Below, one piece after another: positions 1 through 18,000 of a stretch of DNA of 64,000 nt. Each line of letters starts with the position of its first letter. The first letter of the stretch is position 1. The notes beneath the pieces are model-generated. The model worked only from the letters and a program-made list of their open reading frames with translations. It searched no databases and was not told where the DNA came from. The translations under genes and the position numbers were made by a program. The stretch comes from Pseudisothecium myosuroides (taxonomy: Eukaryota; Streptophyta; Bryopsida; Hypnales; Lembophyllaceae), in NCBI GenBank assembly GCA_951799445.1, contig OX637287.1, forward strand, positions 41,507,724 to 41,571,723, read 5' to 3'.

Positions 1-1640
1 CAAAACAACACACCAACGGTGGCCAGTCGAATTCCTCTCCCCCTTCATCTTCTTCTTCATCTTCTTCTTTCACGGCTTTACTCTCCCTCGTAGTCCGCTT
101 GGCCGTTGATGTGCTTGCCTTGCCTGCGCACATTTAGCTTAAGGTAAGTATACCACACCTAATATAATATAAAGAGATTATTTTTAAGCGCTGAGCATCG
201 TTTCTATGATTAGAAAGGCCAAATTTTTAAATTTTCTGGGCAGCAAATCTATACGGACTCATTGTCCAAGATTGTGAAATGTCACATAAGGTATGGTTAC
301 CTTAAAAGAGATACCATGAAAAATGAAACACCCAGAATTAGCACTAAAAGAGAATTACATAGTCTCCAAAAACTACCACGGGCTTTCATAAGCAGCCAAT
401 AGAAGTTGAAGAGTTCCTTGAAGTAAGCAATGGGAGTTGAACCATTTAGTGCCTCAAGAATGTCCAATTGGGGGATAGTCTAGTGTCAACATTTGATCCC
501 AAAGATTGCAACTTTGAAAATCTTATTGGAGTATTGGAAAATACAAAACAACTTGCGTAATGATTCTCATGCGTTGATCTAAATTTTTTGCCATACCCTC
601 AGGCAAATGGCGGGATCAAAATACTACGACTTTAGAATAGTTTTCCTTCCATGGTCGAAATAAGAAAGGAAACTTGACTATGCAATTCAATAGCGGTGAG
701 CAGAACGTGCTGCTTTTGTCAGTTTCGAAAACCTAATGCAGGTAAGAGTCAAGAAAAATGGAGAGGGTCGAAAGCTCACCTTTGCTCACATTCGTGACAG
801 GGCCAGCAGGTTCGCTCTTGCTCTTCTTCGCAAAAACAAGTACCTCTCTCCGTGTTCTCATCCGGGTTGACAGTCCTCTGCTGCAGACACACCATCACTC
901 ATCACGAAGGGACTCAAGTTCGACCCTTAAGAACACAAATTCGAGCCCACGCTTGGTCACCCTAAAACCCTAAACCCTAAAATCTAGAAAACTCCAAGAA
1001 AGCAACAGATATACACCTCCGAGTGACATTGTAAAGCACTCCCTAACCGATATAAAACTTCCACTACATTAATAAAGAATCTACCCCTCCCTTCACACAT
1101 TCTGAATATGATTCAAATGGCTAGTTGCGAATGGAGCAGCTGAATTCCATCCCATTTTTCTCCATAGACTCTGTTCCTCAAAATCGCATTCCCGTTCTCT
1201 GAACCATCTAGTAAGTCAATAAGAAGAGAGAATAGTAACCACGTACTCACTCTGTGTGCCAACGGCGGTCATCACAAAATCTCCATAACACAGCACCCTC
1301 GGCTCACCCCCGTTCACCTTCAACATAAAGCACACCATAAATCCTCACGACCAGCCTCAATTTCAACCCTACCCCAAGATCTAACACTGTGTAATAATGC
1401 ATTGCAGGAATAAGAAGCGCACTATTTAAAAACCAAGCAGTTCCGAGCATACACGAATTTCATAACTCTGAAATGATTAATGCAATGCAAATTGGAAGAC
1501 GCTGGAGCTTGTCTGCCACTAATTGGACTTGCGAAGAAACGAGGAGCAATTGGCGAGGCGAGGTGCTGTACCTGAAGAGAGTTGGAGCTGCAGAGGAAAA
1601 TGGAGGCGCTCGCAGCTAGCGAGCTGACGGAGAGCGCCAT
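1..1640 (-). CDS. Plastid-targeted fructokinase-like (FLN/pfkB family) protein, 5' part only
   Basis: The first exon starts with an ATG at 1640 and encodes MALSVSSLAASASIF, a serine/alanine-rich stretch like a chloroplast transit peptide, up to a good GT donor after 1572. A second exon at about 780-880 encodes RREVLVFAKKSKSEPAGP and ends in phase 1. A third exon runs from 123 to the window edge, begins in matching phase after a GCAG acceptor, and encodes a basic then acidic linker followed by FDWPPLVCCFG. That last motif resembles the point where the pfkB domain begins in plant fructokinase-like proteins FLN1/FLN2, which associate with the plastid-encoded RNA polymerase. I infer the family from this short motif plus the transit peptide. 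The exon 1 to exon 2 junction is uncertain: with the strongest donor the phase does not fit exon 2, so a different donor or a small unseen exon is needed. The rest of the gene lies outside the window. Confidence 0.5.
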
Positions 1641-2025
1641 AGCAACCTAGTCCAGGAGTTGTGCTGCAAACAGAAATGCTGTTGTTTCGCCGGTGGCTGA
1701 AGCTTCAGCGACGTGAAGCGACGTGAATCCAGACTGCGCAATCTGCAGGGGCATTCGCCAGCAGCAGAAGCTGAACCGCGACGTCAAGGGCTGCGGTTTG
1801 AAGCAGGGCTGATTTGGAGTGGAAGGCTAATGCGCCCGCTGGTCTTGCCCGGACGGCGCACTGCAAGGCTGAGAACTGAGGGGAACCGGGAACTTTGGAA
1901 AACGAATGTAAAATCGACGGCGGTGCCTTGTCTCTGAGATCGAGCGGCCGTGGGCTCGCAGGGCCCCTTCCCCAGGCATTTTTCATTTTTCGTTTCTTGC
2001 TAAATGTTTTTTCGCCGAAATTTGG

Positions 2026-2836
2026 TTAACTCCTAAATGCCCGACACACCAAATTCAGGTGTCGACAATACTTTGGAGATAAATAAAACCTAACCAAGTT
2101 GCTATTTTTAGTGGTTTATATTTTCGAGAAATTCTTTTTGAAGTCTAGTTTTAGTGTCAAAAATTTGATTTTGAAAATGATTGATTATGATTTCTATATT
2201 CAAGATTTTGTGCAAGGGTGTCCATTGTAATTTGACTTTTCGTAGTGTTGAGGGCTTTTGGAAATGAGTCTCAAATACACTAGAGAAAAAATCACCTTAA
2301 AAATTCATTTAAAAAAATTGTAGAGTAGATTTTGAGAAGCTGTAAATTGATTGGGGTTATGCATATTAGGTCCTTTAACCTCATTTTTTTTGGTGACCAA
2401 TTTTTTACATTTGGCATGTAAAAAGAGGGTTCACTACAAGAGAAAGGGGTGTTTCAAGTGAGTTTTAAAATATAGTCCATGTGTTTTAAGTAAAATTTTG
2501 CTGAAAATCTCTTTAAAGGTCATTACTTAAAATCATGTGTCTAGGACTATATTTTAAAACTCACTTAAAACACCCCTTTCTCTTGTAGTGGTTGAAAGAC
2601 TTCAATTCATTTTAATTTGCAGTTTTAACACCCTCATATTCAAACATTATAATCTTTCAGTTCATAAGTGATATTTTTTGTTTTCTTTTCCTATGTGATC
2701 TCTAACATGTCTAGTTTGAATTTGTACGATTACAATTCAAAAAAATTGATACAACTTATTAAAATGATGTTTTTTTGGTTCAATCTAGAACAAATTCTTA
2801 GAAGCTCGAAAAAGGCCTTGGGCATTTAGGGGTTAA
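2026..2836. mobile_element. piggyBac-type MITE, TTAA-flanked, 0.8 kb
   Basis: The segment begins TTAACTCCTAAATGCCC and ends GGGCATTTAGGGGTTAA, so it has near-perfect terminal inverted repeats directly abutting a TTAA at both ends. TTAA is the target-site duplication characteristic of the piggyBac superfamily. There is no coding capacity. The right terminus (AGGCCTTGG before the repeat) resembles the right end of the element at 15470-16407, so the two are probably related subfamilies. A CACTA-like foldback is nested inside it. Confidence 0.75.
2432..2590. mobile_element. CACTA-like foldback MITE nested in a piggyBac-type MITE
   Basis: The left arm starts CACTACAAGAGAAAGGGG and the right arm ends with its reverse complement, with about 47 bases matching apart from one mismatch before the arms become imperfect. 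The element is flanked by GTT on both sides, a 3-base target-site duplication as expected for the CACTA superfamily. It lies wholly within the 2026-2836 element, so it inserted later. Confidence 0.7.
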
Positions 2837-4801
2837 GGTATCAATATTAGCAAATTTTGTACACTACTTTTGTTGTTTTGATATCTGCAATACAATTTTT
2901 GAAAATTTTCAAAATATATAATTTTGCAAGTATTTAACAAATTTGTTGTATGTCAATCCAAAACTCTTCCCTTTGATTTTGGAATAGATGTTGGATTAAA
3001 CTTACAAGCCCTAGTGGAAGTGATCTTATTTGTATCTTATTTGGTGTGAAATGAGGAAGTTAGAAAATTAAGAATTAGAGGGAAAAATTAGTTTTTTTTA
3101 AGAAAGAGATTTGCATTTGTAGCCTTCAAAGCCAAACCATTAATCTAGTTTATCAATGAAAAAAAAGACAGATTTTTGAAGAAAACAAAATTCACTTTGA
3201 CCTAGTGTAATGGAACATAAAAGATAGGTGAAGAGGCTTTCCATAGTTGCAAAGAAGGGCAATGATGTCCTTCCACTCCGTTGTCCACCACTTACTTGGA
3301 TTTGTATTCAAGTGAAGTACAAATAGATCTTTTAGAATTTTTAGTCAATTATGTACCTTACACCCAGATTTCAAGTCTCTTGACTTTTAGTACTACCAAT
3401 TATTTACCACTTATATATCTAAAGACCTTTATTCATATACAAAACTTTCCTTAGGACATTCCAAAATGCCAAAAAACACACAAATGAGCACTAATTTGTA
3501 AACTTAGTACTCATGTTGTACAATTTAGCTTTTATATACACTAAGGTAGGGGGGCTATAAAATAATCATGCTCTAAAAGCGTTTTGTAACACGAAGGTAC
3601 ATATTGCTTTCTTCAATGTATCAATTACATTTGTCAATTTACCAATAATGAATATATCACTAGGTGATTGCTTTCAGAGCTTTATATGATTCTAATTCCA
3701 AAAATTTCCAAAAAATATGAAAGGACTTGGATTAGATGCCAATTTCATTTATCTTTTAAGAAAACTTACTAAAAAATGTGTTACTAACGGAGTGTAGCTA
3801 CTGCACAACAATTCTATTATTTCTGTATGAGGAGATGAAAAGCATTCTGGGTTAATTTATTTTACAGGCTGTATTACCACTGGCTCCGTCTTGTTGTAGG
3901 GTTTTATTTTTGGTTTTTGGAAAAGTGCTGAAGTGGCAACTTACAAGAAAATGATGTTAGCCAAATATTTTAGTAGTCATCTATATTTTGGATGGAACTC
4001 CTTTTCATCCACATATTTAGATGAATTTGATTTAAAATTGACAATTTTCATCCAAATTATTTTCAAATTTTGAAACAACTTGGCATCATCATCCAATTTT
4101 CTACAAATTTTTCCTACAGGCTTGGAGCTCCCCAATTTTTTTTTTGGTGCTTTTAGGCATTTAAATGCCCTAAAAGAAAACCCTGGTTGCCATTGGACCC
4201 GAGAAACTGCGCTAGAAACTGCGCGGAAGTGCTCGGTTTCTCTCCCTGTTTTCCGCCTCTTCGCCTCTGTGTGGCCAAGCGAGCTCCACCGAGAATTCGT
4301 TCCTTTTTCCAAGCACGCCAGCTGAACTCCCTTCCTCGCAATGCGTGCTGTCTGCAGACTTGCTTCGTTGGTGCATAGAATGTCGGTCGAGATAGTGAAG
4401 GTAGTGATGTTCGTCAGGTGAAAAAAATTCTGTTCTCAGAGTGTGAAATTGCATTCGAACGCTCAAAGTACCGCCACAGGTGATTCCAGGTTTCACTTTA
4501 ATGCTATGCGTAATAGCTGAGTAGCGAGGAGATTCCCTGTTCTTCGAAAACGATCAAGAGCGCGAAAGACGCAGAAGTTTCGTTGCGAGTGGAGCCCGGG
4601 CCTAATACCGGCAGCTGAGAAATTGCAACCTCGTTGCTCGGTCGTTTCGACATGTCACTGTTGAATGAAGTTTTTATAGGGCGCCATTGAGATGGCAGTC
4701 GATGGAGAATACTGCCGTTGCTTGTGAACGAGTTGTTTTAGCATTTGAGAGCGGCAGTTGGTCGACATCTTGGTGGTTAGGGACTCGGACTGCGCTTCGC
4801 C
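2837..4801. other. AT-rich intergenic DNA and 5' flank of the DUF1295 gene
   Basis: No coding region can be supported here. The stretch is AT-rich until about 4100, then becomes more GC-balanced and probably contains the promoter and 5' leader of the gene starting at 4802. Several overlapping short open frames on both strands at 4080-4500 do not look like protein. Confidence 0.5.
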
Positions 4802-7486
4802 ATGACGTTTGTAATCGACGAGAATTATTTGGCCATTACTGCAATAGTCACTGTGAGTACATTGCGGTGTTAGTCTTAATTTTTTTTTTTGGGCGAGCGT
4901 ACCGGATTTGGCAGGCTACTGGAATGTTCGGTTCATGCTGTGTTACAGGAAAAAGGACTATTGTCATTCTTAAAATTCGGAATTGCGTTACGATTGCTGT
5001 TTACTGCTTTCTGTTATTCCGGGGTCTGTTCTTGAGCTGTAAGTTCACCTACAAAGATTGATTAATGTTCGATTCGTTCCTGAATTAGAATCTGGAGAAC
5101 GGTAATCTTCCGTTGTTTTGCAATCTGGATTTGATGACTCTGTTTTGTGATTTTCTGCTCTGTTGCGAGTGCAGATATGCTATCAATTTGCGTTTTTCAT
5201 TGTAGCTGCCACCTGTAAATTCGACAAGGTTACTGACTTCGCTGGTAAGTGTTTTTTCTGGCGTGCTGGGCTGTGAAACTCTCTGCTGATATTATTTTGA
5301 TTGTATTTTGCTTTTTTCTGGAGCTAAAACTAATCTTGAGATTTAATCTGGCAGGTGGTACGAACTTTGTGATACTTGCGGTTCTTACATTTTTCCTGCA
5401 CGATACATGGCACTTTCGGCAGGTGAACTTTCTCGTGAAAAATTGAGTATGTTCTATGGTCTGCACTTCGGATTCTGCCTACTAGAACGGCGTTTGTTTT
5501 AACAATGACTTTTCTTTCTACAATCCGTGCTGCTAAAATCAAAGGAAATTGCCAGTAACGTTATCTGCTGACGAAATGCAGGTCGTGCTCACCTGCTTGG
5601 TTGTGGCTTGGGGAGTTCGACTGGCCATCTTTTTGCTCCTCAGGTGCAGATCTCTTTTGATATGAGACTTCAAATTTATTTTTAACTGATTATTTCTGGT
5701 TGCACTTACCTGCAGATGTAAGTGACATTTGAGAGTGAGGCTTACTGGTACGTGGTTGTTGAGAATTTCAGAATACTAGCATGGGGAGAAGACAAGCGGT
5801 TTGATGACAAGCGTGAGAATCTTCTGAAGTTTGCTGCGTTCTGGTTGCTTCAGGTTTCTGCCAGGTTCCCTGAAATTTTTTTATTCTTATTCGAACCAGA
5901 TTCAAGAGTTGCATTACTTTGAAATTCCGGGAATGGAACGCTCTGCATTTTTGAAATCTGAATACCTGTGTTTGGACAGCTGAGCTATTGTTTATATTTT
6001 CTTCTCGTTTAAATAGTTCATTGTTTCTTCGCGCACTAGTCAATACCTCCGAGACCTTTAATTTTTAAATATATAGGTATTGAATTCACGGATTTAAAGC
6101 TTGGTTGGACGAAGATATACTGCCGTTGATGGTGCAAGTGTAAGACAGTATTGTGCTGGAGCCTTTAAGTTTCTAAGGTTTTGATGTTGACGTCACATAT
6201 TTCTTGTCAGGCAATTTGGGTGTGGACGGTGAGCTTGCCCGTGACCGTAGTCAATGGAAGTAACAGGAACCCAGATATTGAAGCAGCGGACATTGTGGGT
6301 TGGGTTCTGTGGGCTATAGGGTTGTTTATTGAATCAGTTGCGGATCAACAAAAGCTGAACCTGAAGAAAAGTCCTGCTAGTAAAGGGAGATGGTGTGATG
6401 TCGGCGTCTGGAGTTGGTCTAGGCATCCCAACTACTTTGGAGAGGTGAATATTATTATCTTATGTCGTATTATATTCATGGGAATCAAACTGCTCCTTCC
6501 TAATTTTAAATTACAATTAGTTTTATGGGATTGAGCATGCCTAAAACCTGTTTCTTGGCATGACCTCGTTTGACACTTATTAAGCTCTCCTTCCTAGAGA
6601 GTCGGGGATTGAGTACCCTCTCGAAGTCATTCATGTAAGATGACGCATCTGTACTTGGCAGATTCTTTTATGGTGGGGCATATTCATAAGCGCTACTCCA
6701 GTTTTAAGAAAAGGACAATGGGCAGTTGTTGCTGGCCCCATCTTCATCACGCTGCTTCTGCTCTTCGTGAGTGGATTACCGTTGCTCGAGGTATTCAACA
6801 GCGATCACCACCTGTGTCAGTTTTCTCCATGTTCAGGATATTGGAGCAATTTCAACGCATTTTTCAAGTTTTCAGATGCTTTTTAATTTTGTTTGATTCT
6901 TTATGGTCTGTTCCTGAACTGTGCAGGAATCAGCGGATAAGAAACACGGGAAGAACCCGGAATATCGGGCTTACAAGAAGAAGACAAGGTAAAGGCCACA
7001 TTAAGCAACCGTTATATGTTCTTTCTCTGAGCCCTCTTTGCGATTTGCATGAGCTGGTAAAATCCCTCGTAGTCGTTGAAATTCTCTGGCTAGCTAGCTT
7101 TTTCTTACCCTTTGCAACTGCTGTTAATTCGATGGTGTGCGATGGAGGATTGTTTGTCGTGGTTCTTTATTTTATCGAGGATACCAGAAACACGTGCTTA
7201 TGCAAGTTCGTCATTGATATTAAACTCTAGATGAAATTTTGGAATCATCCAAGTGGATTATTCTGAGAATTGAGCATCGTTCAATTTGTACCTAGGGCTT
7301 ACTTTTATCCATGAGAGTTAACATAGACTTCCTGTTTTCTGCAGTCCCTTATTACCTCTACCTCCAGCGTTGTATGGAAGGCTCCCAAATTGGTTGAAGC
7401 TCGTGTTCCTTCTTGAGCTGCCGTTATACAACAAGAACCTATCAAGCAATCAAGAACCGGTGCAAACAAGCTCCGAAGTTGTGTAG
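4802..7486 (+). CDS. DUF1295 / steroid 5-alpha-reductase-like membrane protein, nine exons
   Basis: Exons 4802-4852, 5175-5244, 5355-5422, 5582-5643, 5772-5853, 6211-6444, 6662-6790, 6927-6988 and 7345-7486 join with consistent phases and GT-AG borders into a 299-residue protein. It starts [13 protein letters not shown] and is strongly hydrophobic, with several likely membrane segments. Conserved landmarks are [10 protein letters not shown], the [10 protein letters not shown] segment, [11 protein letters not shown], and [10 protein letters not shown] at about residues 180-189, the signature shared by DUF1295 proteins and the C-terminal domain of 3-oxo-5-alpha-steroid 4-dehydrogenases. Length and motif order match the plant DUF1295 family. 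Members are inferred NADPH-dependent reductases of the endoplasmic reticulum; the substrate is unknown. No break is seen, so the gene appears intact. Confidence 0.9.
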
Positions 7487-9363
7487 TAATTTACTCATCG
7501 CCATTTCGGTCCTGTGAGTAAATCTCAATTCAAGCGGGAGTTCTGCTTCAGCTATGACATTTATTTTTTTTCAACTGGAATTTCTGTAAAGCTTCTCTTT
7601 AACTTATCTAAGTCACAGGTTTCCAATTGGAGGCTTGCAACTCAAGTCGAAGAGAGCATGTAAGCGTCCCCGTATACTTCTTGGTAGCTCAAATTATACG
7701 TCCTGCAGAGATTATTCTTTGGTTTTGGAACCGGAATAGTAGATCAATTCATTTTTTACACTTCTATGTAAATCTATTGTAGATCAATTCGTTTTGGGCA
7801 GCCAGAGTGGTTCACTGTAATTGTAGTCGATTTAAGGTGCAAATTACCGCTGAAATTTCTGTATGTACGCACTGTATCATGTTCAATATGAAATATTCAT
7901 TGAGCTGTTCATGAAAAATTCTGTTTTAAGTTTCTATTTCCAGATTCACTTTCTGGTCCTCTCCCACACTCAAAATCCTACTCCTCTGTAATGTACGCCA
8001 ATTACTCAATGGTTCACTTGGATTTCTTGTCTCTCTCCCTTTCTATTGCTTGAACTACATATTTGTATTTTCAATGCACAATGTTTCATATTTCACACAT
8101 AAAGTGAAAAGGGGGGTTAAGATTTCTGAAATGAAGATGTGTTATGAATTTATACTTAGAGGGATATAATGATTTTATTTATATAAAAACTTTACATATC
8201 ATATCTACCAATATACTCCATCTCACTACATTTTAAATTACCATCTCACCAACCAATGTTTATTTGAAAAATTTGAATATATGAATTGAATTTAGATTAA
8301 TTCAACATGAAAAATGTTGCCTTGTATTTGAATTGGGAAGCTCTACATTAGATAATAAAATAGCGAATGTTTATTTTTAAACTAAAAAGGTTAGTTATTG
8401 AAGTGAATGTCATTTCATTCTTTATATTTTTAAATGCTTTAATGTAGAAATTTTGGAAATGTGTATTGTATAAATAATGAAAAGAAAATTTGCATTATTT
8501 GCCTTTCTTCAAGTTCGTGTTAAATAAAAAACACTCACTATTAAGCTTCTGGAAAGACAACCTTTGGTCTCTTAATCAATCTAGAATGTTCCATAAAAAT
8601 CTTAGCTTTTTCAAGAATTAATGCTTCATATTTGGACTTTAGATGGATTTAGAAAGCTCAAGAAGGCACTAACTAGGCATAGAAGATTCTATAGGTTACT
8701 AGAATAGACTAAGGACTTTTGCAGGTGACATCTATTAGTAACAAAACCAATTTAAAAGAATAATTCAAAATGTAATTGCTTAAGAAATCTTGACATTGTA
8801 AGATCCCAAAACATAAGTAATTATATAATATTAAATGTAAAATTTATTATGATAATTTATTCTTTGATAAAATCTAAAATTAATAAGATTTTAACACTTG
8901 GTCTTTAATGGATTTATAATAGTAACTATGCCACTACTTGCTATTAACGACATTTATGAGTACACTTGTAGAAGGATACCATCCTTCATGTTCCAAAATG
9001 ATGAATGAATACTTGATTAATGATTCAACAAATTTAAATACGCAAACAGTCACATGATTAGAGCAAGACCACACTAATAAAGATTTAGGGCACCGATTTC
9101 AAAAGGAAACATCGCCATCATCGTCGTTACTGCCTTGCCAAGGAAGGCAGCAGAACTCGCACCGCTCGCCCGGTGCTCTCTCGCTTCACTTCCTCCCCGT
9201 CGTCGTCCTGCTTCCACACCAATTTCGGCGCTGTCGCCCCGCGTCTGTATATTGCCCAGATCGGAAGACACTCCGGGTCCATTTCGATCGCCGAAAAAAC
9301 GCCACCTGCATCGGTTCTTTTTCCAGCGAGAACGAGCGCCTTGAATTTCTTGTGTTGTTGGCC
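7487..9363. other. Intergenic: 3' flank of DUF1295 gene, AT-rich spacer, CDC48-A promoter and leader
   Basis: The first 450 bases look like a 3' UTR and flank. From 8080 to 9060 the sequence is very AT-rich with no coding signal. From about 9090 it becomes GC-rich and pyrimidine-rich, as expected for the leader of the CDC48 gene starting at 9364. Only weak similarity to the corresponding region upstream of CDC48 copy B can be seen. Confidence 0.5.
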
Positions 9364-14530
<5,167 letters not shown>

Positions 14531-15469
14531 ACATGTGAACGTTTAGTTGTGGTTCCGAAGTTGGGCTGTAGGATCAGTTGGTACGCATTTGTACACAGTT
14601 TTCCCTTGATCTCTTCCCTGAAATACTTTGAATGAGAATTTGCTTCACCTTAGTTTGGTGTTACCAAATAGATCTGCCTTCTGGTGGTTCTTCTTGAATG
14701 TTGGCCGTGAGGTGAGTTGTCGGGATGATCCATGTTTAGAGGATTCAGTTCTACCTGGTATGATGGAGATAGTAAAACGTTGAGTAGACTAAGACCGTAA
14801 CTTTAGATGAAATCGTGAAGACGTGAACTCGTAAGATTTAAACCCACTGTAGTCGTGGTCCCGTGAGTTTATTCCGTTATCGCTTGACTAGACCTTTCTA
14901 GAATTTTGAAATATCCTTTGAGTATCTATCCTACCTGGTCTAGGGAGGCAAAAGAGGAACGGTAGACTGTAATACGGGGCCTGCTAAACCACAGAATTGG
15001 GTGCAAGCATAGACTAGCGGTGTTTTAGCAAGTAAAGATTATACACTTGGAGAATTGCCGCTCTCAAAACGTGGCTTTGACTCGGATATTGAATTTTTCT
15101 ACTGCATGTGGTGCTTTTACCGTCACTCTGCTGCCCTTTCTAGGCGTGTCCTGCCCGAAGTTGGTACCATTTTCTCTTCCTCTTGACAAGGTCTGGGGTC
15201 TGAATTGGAGTGTCTTCTCCTATTTTGCCTGAGCTTCAAGACTTAACTATCTGTTTCTCGTCTAGTTCAGGATCTTTGTGTTTGTTTCTGTGTACTACCT
15301 CTACTGCTCAACTTCGTTCTTGTCCCTCGTATTCCACTCCTTGCTGCAGGTTTTAGTTGGCTGCAGTGGTCACTTGTGTTGTACAGAGGAGACTCTCCTA
15401 ACGAGAAATATAGTTCTAGTCTCACTCTGTCCGGTGAGGTTTGATTAGGTACCTGAATTGAACATATTC
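14531..15469. other. CDC48-A 3' flank and degraded upstream part of the kinase gene
   Basis: Bases 14531-14665 align to the CDC48-B 3' flank. Around 15240-15390 the sequence aligns to 44460-44600 of the right arm, which lies upstream of the kinase remnant there, so this is probably an old leader or first exon. No open frame of note is preserved. Confidence 0.45.
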
Positions 15470-16407
15470 TTAACCCCTAAAGGACCGTTGTCCCTTCGGG
15501 GGACAAATGCGTTTTTGGGCAGTACCTATGGGCTGAAATTTTCTCCTGATTTTTTGAAACTTTTTTTGGAGGTAGAAAATCTGATTAGCTTCTTGGGAAT
15601 ATAATTTTTTTCACAATCGGTGCCTGGGAAAAAAAGTTATGACCAAATAAGCTCAAACAAGGGGATGGCGGGCAGCCCGGCAGCCCAAAAAAAAGGGACA
15701 AAAATTTGAATTTTTTTTTTAAATATTTTTTTTCTCATAGATTATATTTTTGTCTATCTGGAAAGTTTTGATTCATTTCATTTGGACATGTTATGAGAGA
15801 GTTATGGACATTCTTGTTTTTCAGGCAGTTCGAGTATCTTCTTGAAAAAAATAACTTGTAGGATTCATTTCTGAATGCAAATTTTCAAAATTTTTAAATT
15901 TTTTTTTTGCATGGTCTGATTTATTTGTTAGAACAATCTCACCATTGGGATTAGTGCATTTTAATTCCAATTAAAATATATTAATATTTTAGATTTCCCT
16001 TCTATCTCATACCTACTTCTACTTAACAATTTTTTTAAGAATGATAATTAAGTTTTTTTGAATATTTTTTTTGTCTCCTAAACTCTCAACTCAATTCTCC
16101 ACTACAAAGATTTAAAGCTCAAAACTCTGTAGTACAAAAATTTTAATTTAAAAATGTTCAAAGTCAAAAAATTTAGTCCCGCAATGTACTAAAAAACATG
16201 TCTTTTTCACTTTAAACGCAGATATCTTGCAATCTGAGCGGTCAAAAATTCTGAAATTTTTTCCACACACTCTCATACTAGTTAGGTGTAAGATCCTACG
16301 GTTAGATGTGGAAAATGAACAATTTTTAATTTTTTTAGTCTTTGCTATAGATATGGCAGTTTTAAGTGCTTTTTGGCAAAAAAAGGCCTTGGTCCTTTAG
16401 GGGTTAA
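15470..16407. mobile_element. piggyBac-type MITE, TTAA family A, copy 1
   Basis: Begins TTAACCCCTAAAGGACC and ends GGTCCTTTAGGGGTTAA, perfect terminal inverted repeats abutting TTAA on both sides; 938 bases with no coding capacity. Internally it is AT-rich and homologous along its whole length to the element at 51472-52400 (both have a CGGGGGAC word just inside the left end and a TTTTTTGAAACTTTTTTT run about 70 bases in). It is inserted between the CDC48-A 3' flank and the kinase remnant, a position empty in the right arm. Confidence 0.85.
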
Positions 16408-17112
16408 TTTACGCCAGGCAACTTCAAAAAGAGTTTGGAGTTGGTTCTCTCTCTTGCTGAAGTTGATCGAAGGAACACCAGGAGAGGAAATTAAGATGCT
16501 GTTGAGCAACGGCAGTTGATTTCATGCGAGGGTCTGTGCACTTGAAGTGGATGAGATCACATTGTTGGGTTGAGCTTCTGCTTGCAAGCCTGGAGATTGC
16601 GCGTCGGCGACGCTGCACCTCTGTTTGAAAAGAACTTCTCCGACACTCAAAAAAGCAGGTAACTTTGCCACTGTATTTCCAAGTCTAGAAGTGTTAAATA
16701 TACTTTAGAGAAGGATGTGTCCAGTTCATGATTCATTAGCTCAGACTGAAAGGCAGATGTCACATCTCTAAATTTGGAACAGTAGTTTACCTATCATTGA
16801 ACAAAATTGGTAAATCCAAAATGAGGATGAAGAGCCAAGAAAATTCCAGCGCCTGCAGGTGGGGAGGCCGCCTCATCTCCTCATCTTGAGCTACTCCGTT
16901 CAGAATGATGGTGCCTGAGACGCAGAGGCTTCACTAGTTCACTATCTGATGATACAGTGTCTCCTCCCCATCTTCAGCTACAGTACGTAGGTGATTGATG
17001 TGGTATGACTTCCGACAGAGTGGCTTGGTTCTTAAGCGCTTGTTAAAAATAGATTAGAGTTGGATTAGTTTGTTCAAACATTGTATTCGATATCGCTAAA
17101 AATTTACTTAGT
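16408..17112 (+). other. Degraded kinase-gene leader in left arm
   Basis: Bases 16430-16790 can be aligned to the right-arm stretch at about 44180-44480 on the opposite strand, for example the shared word CAGTTGATTTCATGCGAG and the AGCAGGTAACTTT segment. Neither copy keeps an obvious reading frame here. It is probably leader or intron sequence of the kinase pseudogene. Confidence 0.4.
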
Positions 17113-18000
17113 TTGCGTGTGAGGTTGTTCCTTGTCAACGAGGAGAATATATGGGAGTTCTTTCAGTCTTCTTTCCTCCTTGTGATTGCGTTTTCATTAT
17201 TCGACTGGTCCGCATTGTTGAAAAGGGAGGTTGACGAAATTAAGGGTGGGGCAATGGCACAAGAGCTCATGAGTGTGGACACAATGGAAGGCACTTCAGT
17301 ACTGCAGACGAGGGATGAGCCCACCCGCGTCGATGCTGGAAGCTCTGAATTCTTCACAGCAACAGAAGCAAGCTCTAGCAATGTAACAACAATCTCTCCT
17401 TCCGCATCCGCTTGCCAAGATCGGGCACGTCCTTCGTCAGAAACTTTCTTTTCATGCATTCAGAGTACCAAGGAAAATAATTGGGAGTGTAGTGCAGACG
17501 TGCCGATGACTACTGGAGAACAAACAACGGAGGCCAATTCGGAGTGGGTGGAGTTCTTATTAGCCTCACCAAAAACCGAGTAGCCAAGATCTTGTTGACG
17601 GTTTCTGTAGGACTGTCCATGTTGCACGACTTGCACAAGGACAACACTACTCACCGTGACTACAATGCGCCGAACGTGCTCATCAACCACCATAGGCAGC
17701 ATGGTGGAAGATACAAGCCGAAGCGCTAATCACTCAGAAGGCGAACGTGTACAGCCGGCCATGCAATGACCTATTATGAAATATTGACCGGTTGTATGCC
17801 ATTCCAAGGTCTTTGTTTGAAAGATTACGATCTTGGCCTTCAGGGTCACAGACCTGATCTACCAAGACACATCAAACCTTGGATCCAGCAGTTGTTAAAT
17901 CGATGAGTTGGATGAACCTTCTGAGAGGCCTACATTTGAAGAAATTTGCAATTACTCATGCAAAATTCTCCAAAAGATGTATTTCAGGATCGAAGTTTAA
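17113..18000 (+). pseudogene. Protein kinase pseudogene, copy A (N-terminal leader plus C-lobe, N-lobe deleted)
   Basis: The open stretch encodes MSVDTMEGTSVLQTRDEP and a Ser/Thr-rich leader that matches the right-arm remnant. After a stop at 17581 a different frame encodes SMLHDLHKDNTTHRDYNAPN, a recognisable catalytic loop (HRD with a downstream N). Further frames give YYEILTGCMPFQGL and later ERPTFEEIC, the C-lobe subdomains IX to XI. The Gly-rich loop, ATP-binding Lys and helix C are absent, and the pieces lie in different frames with stops, so this is not functional. A 20-base word at 17911 recurs at 18019 near the end. The right-arm copy retains the missing N-lobe. The leader is not a domain I recognise. 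Confidence 0.75.

Noticed and set aside
958..985. Telomere-like CCCTAAA repeats
   Set aside because: Only about three imperfect units; a telo-box-like promoter or intron word is a simpler explanation than an interstitial telomere.
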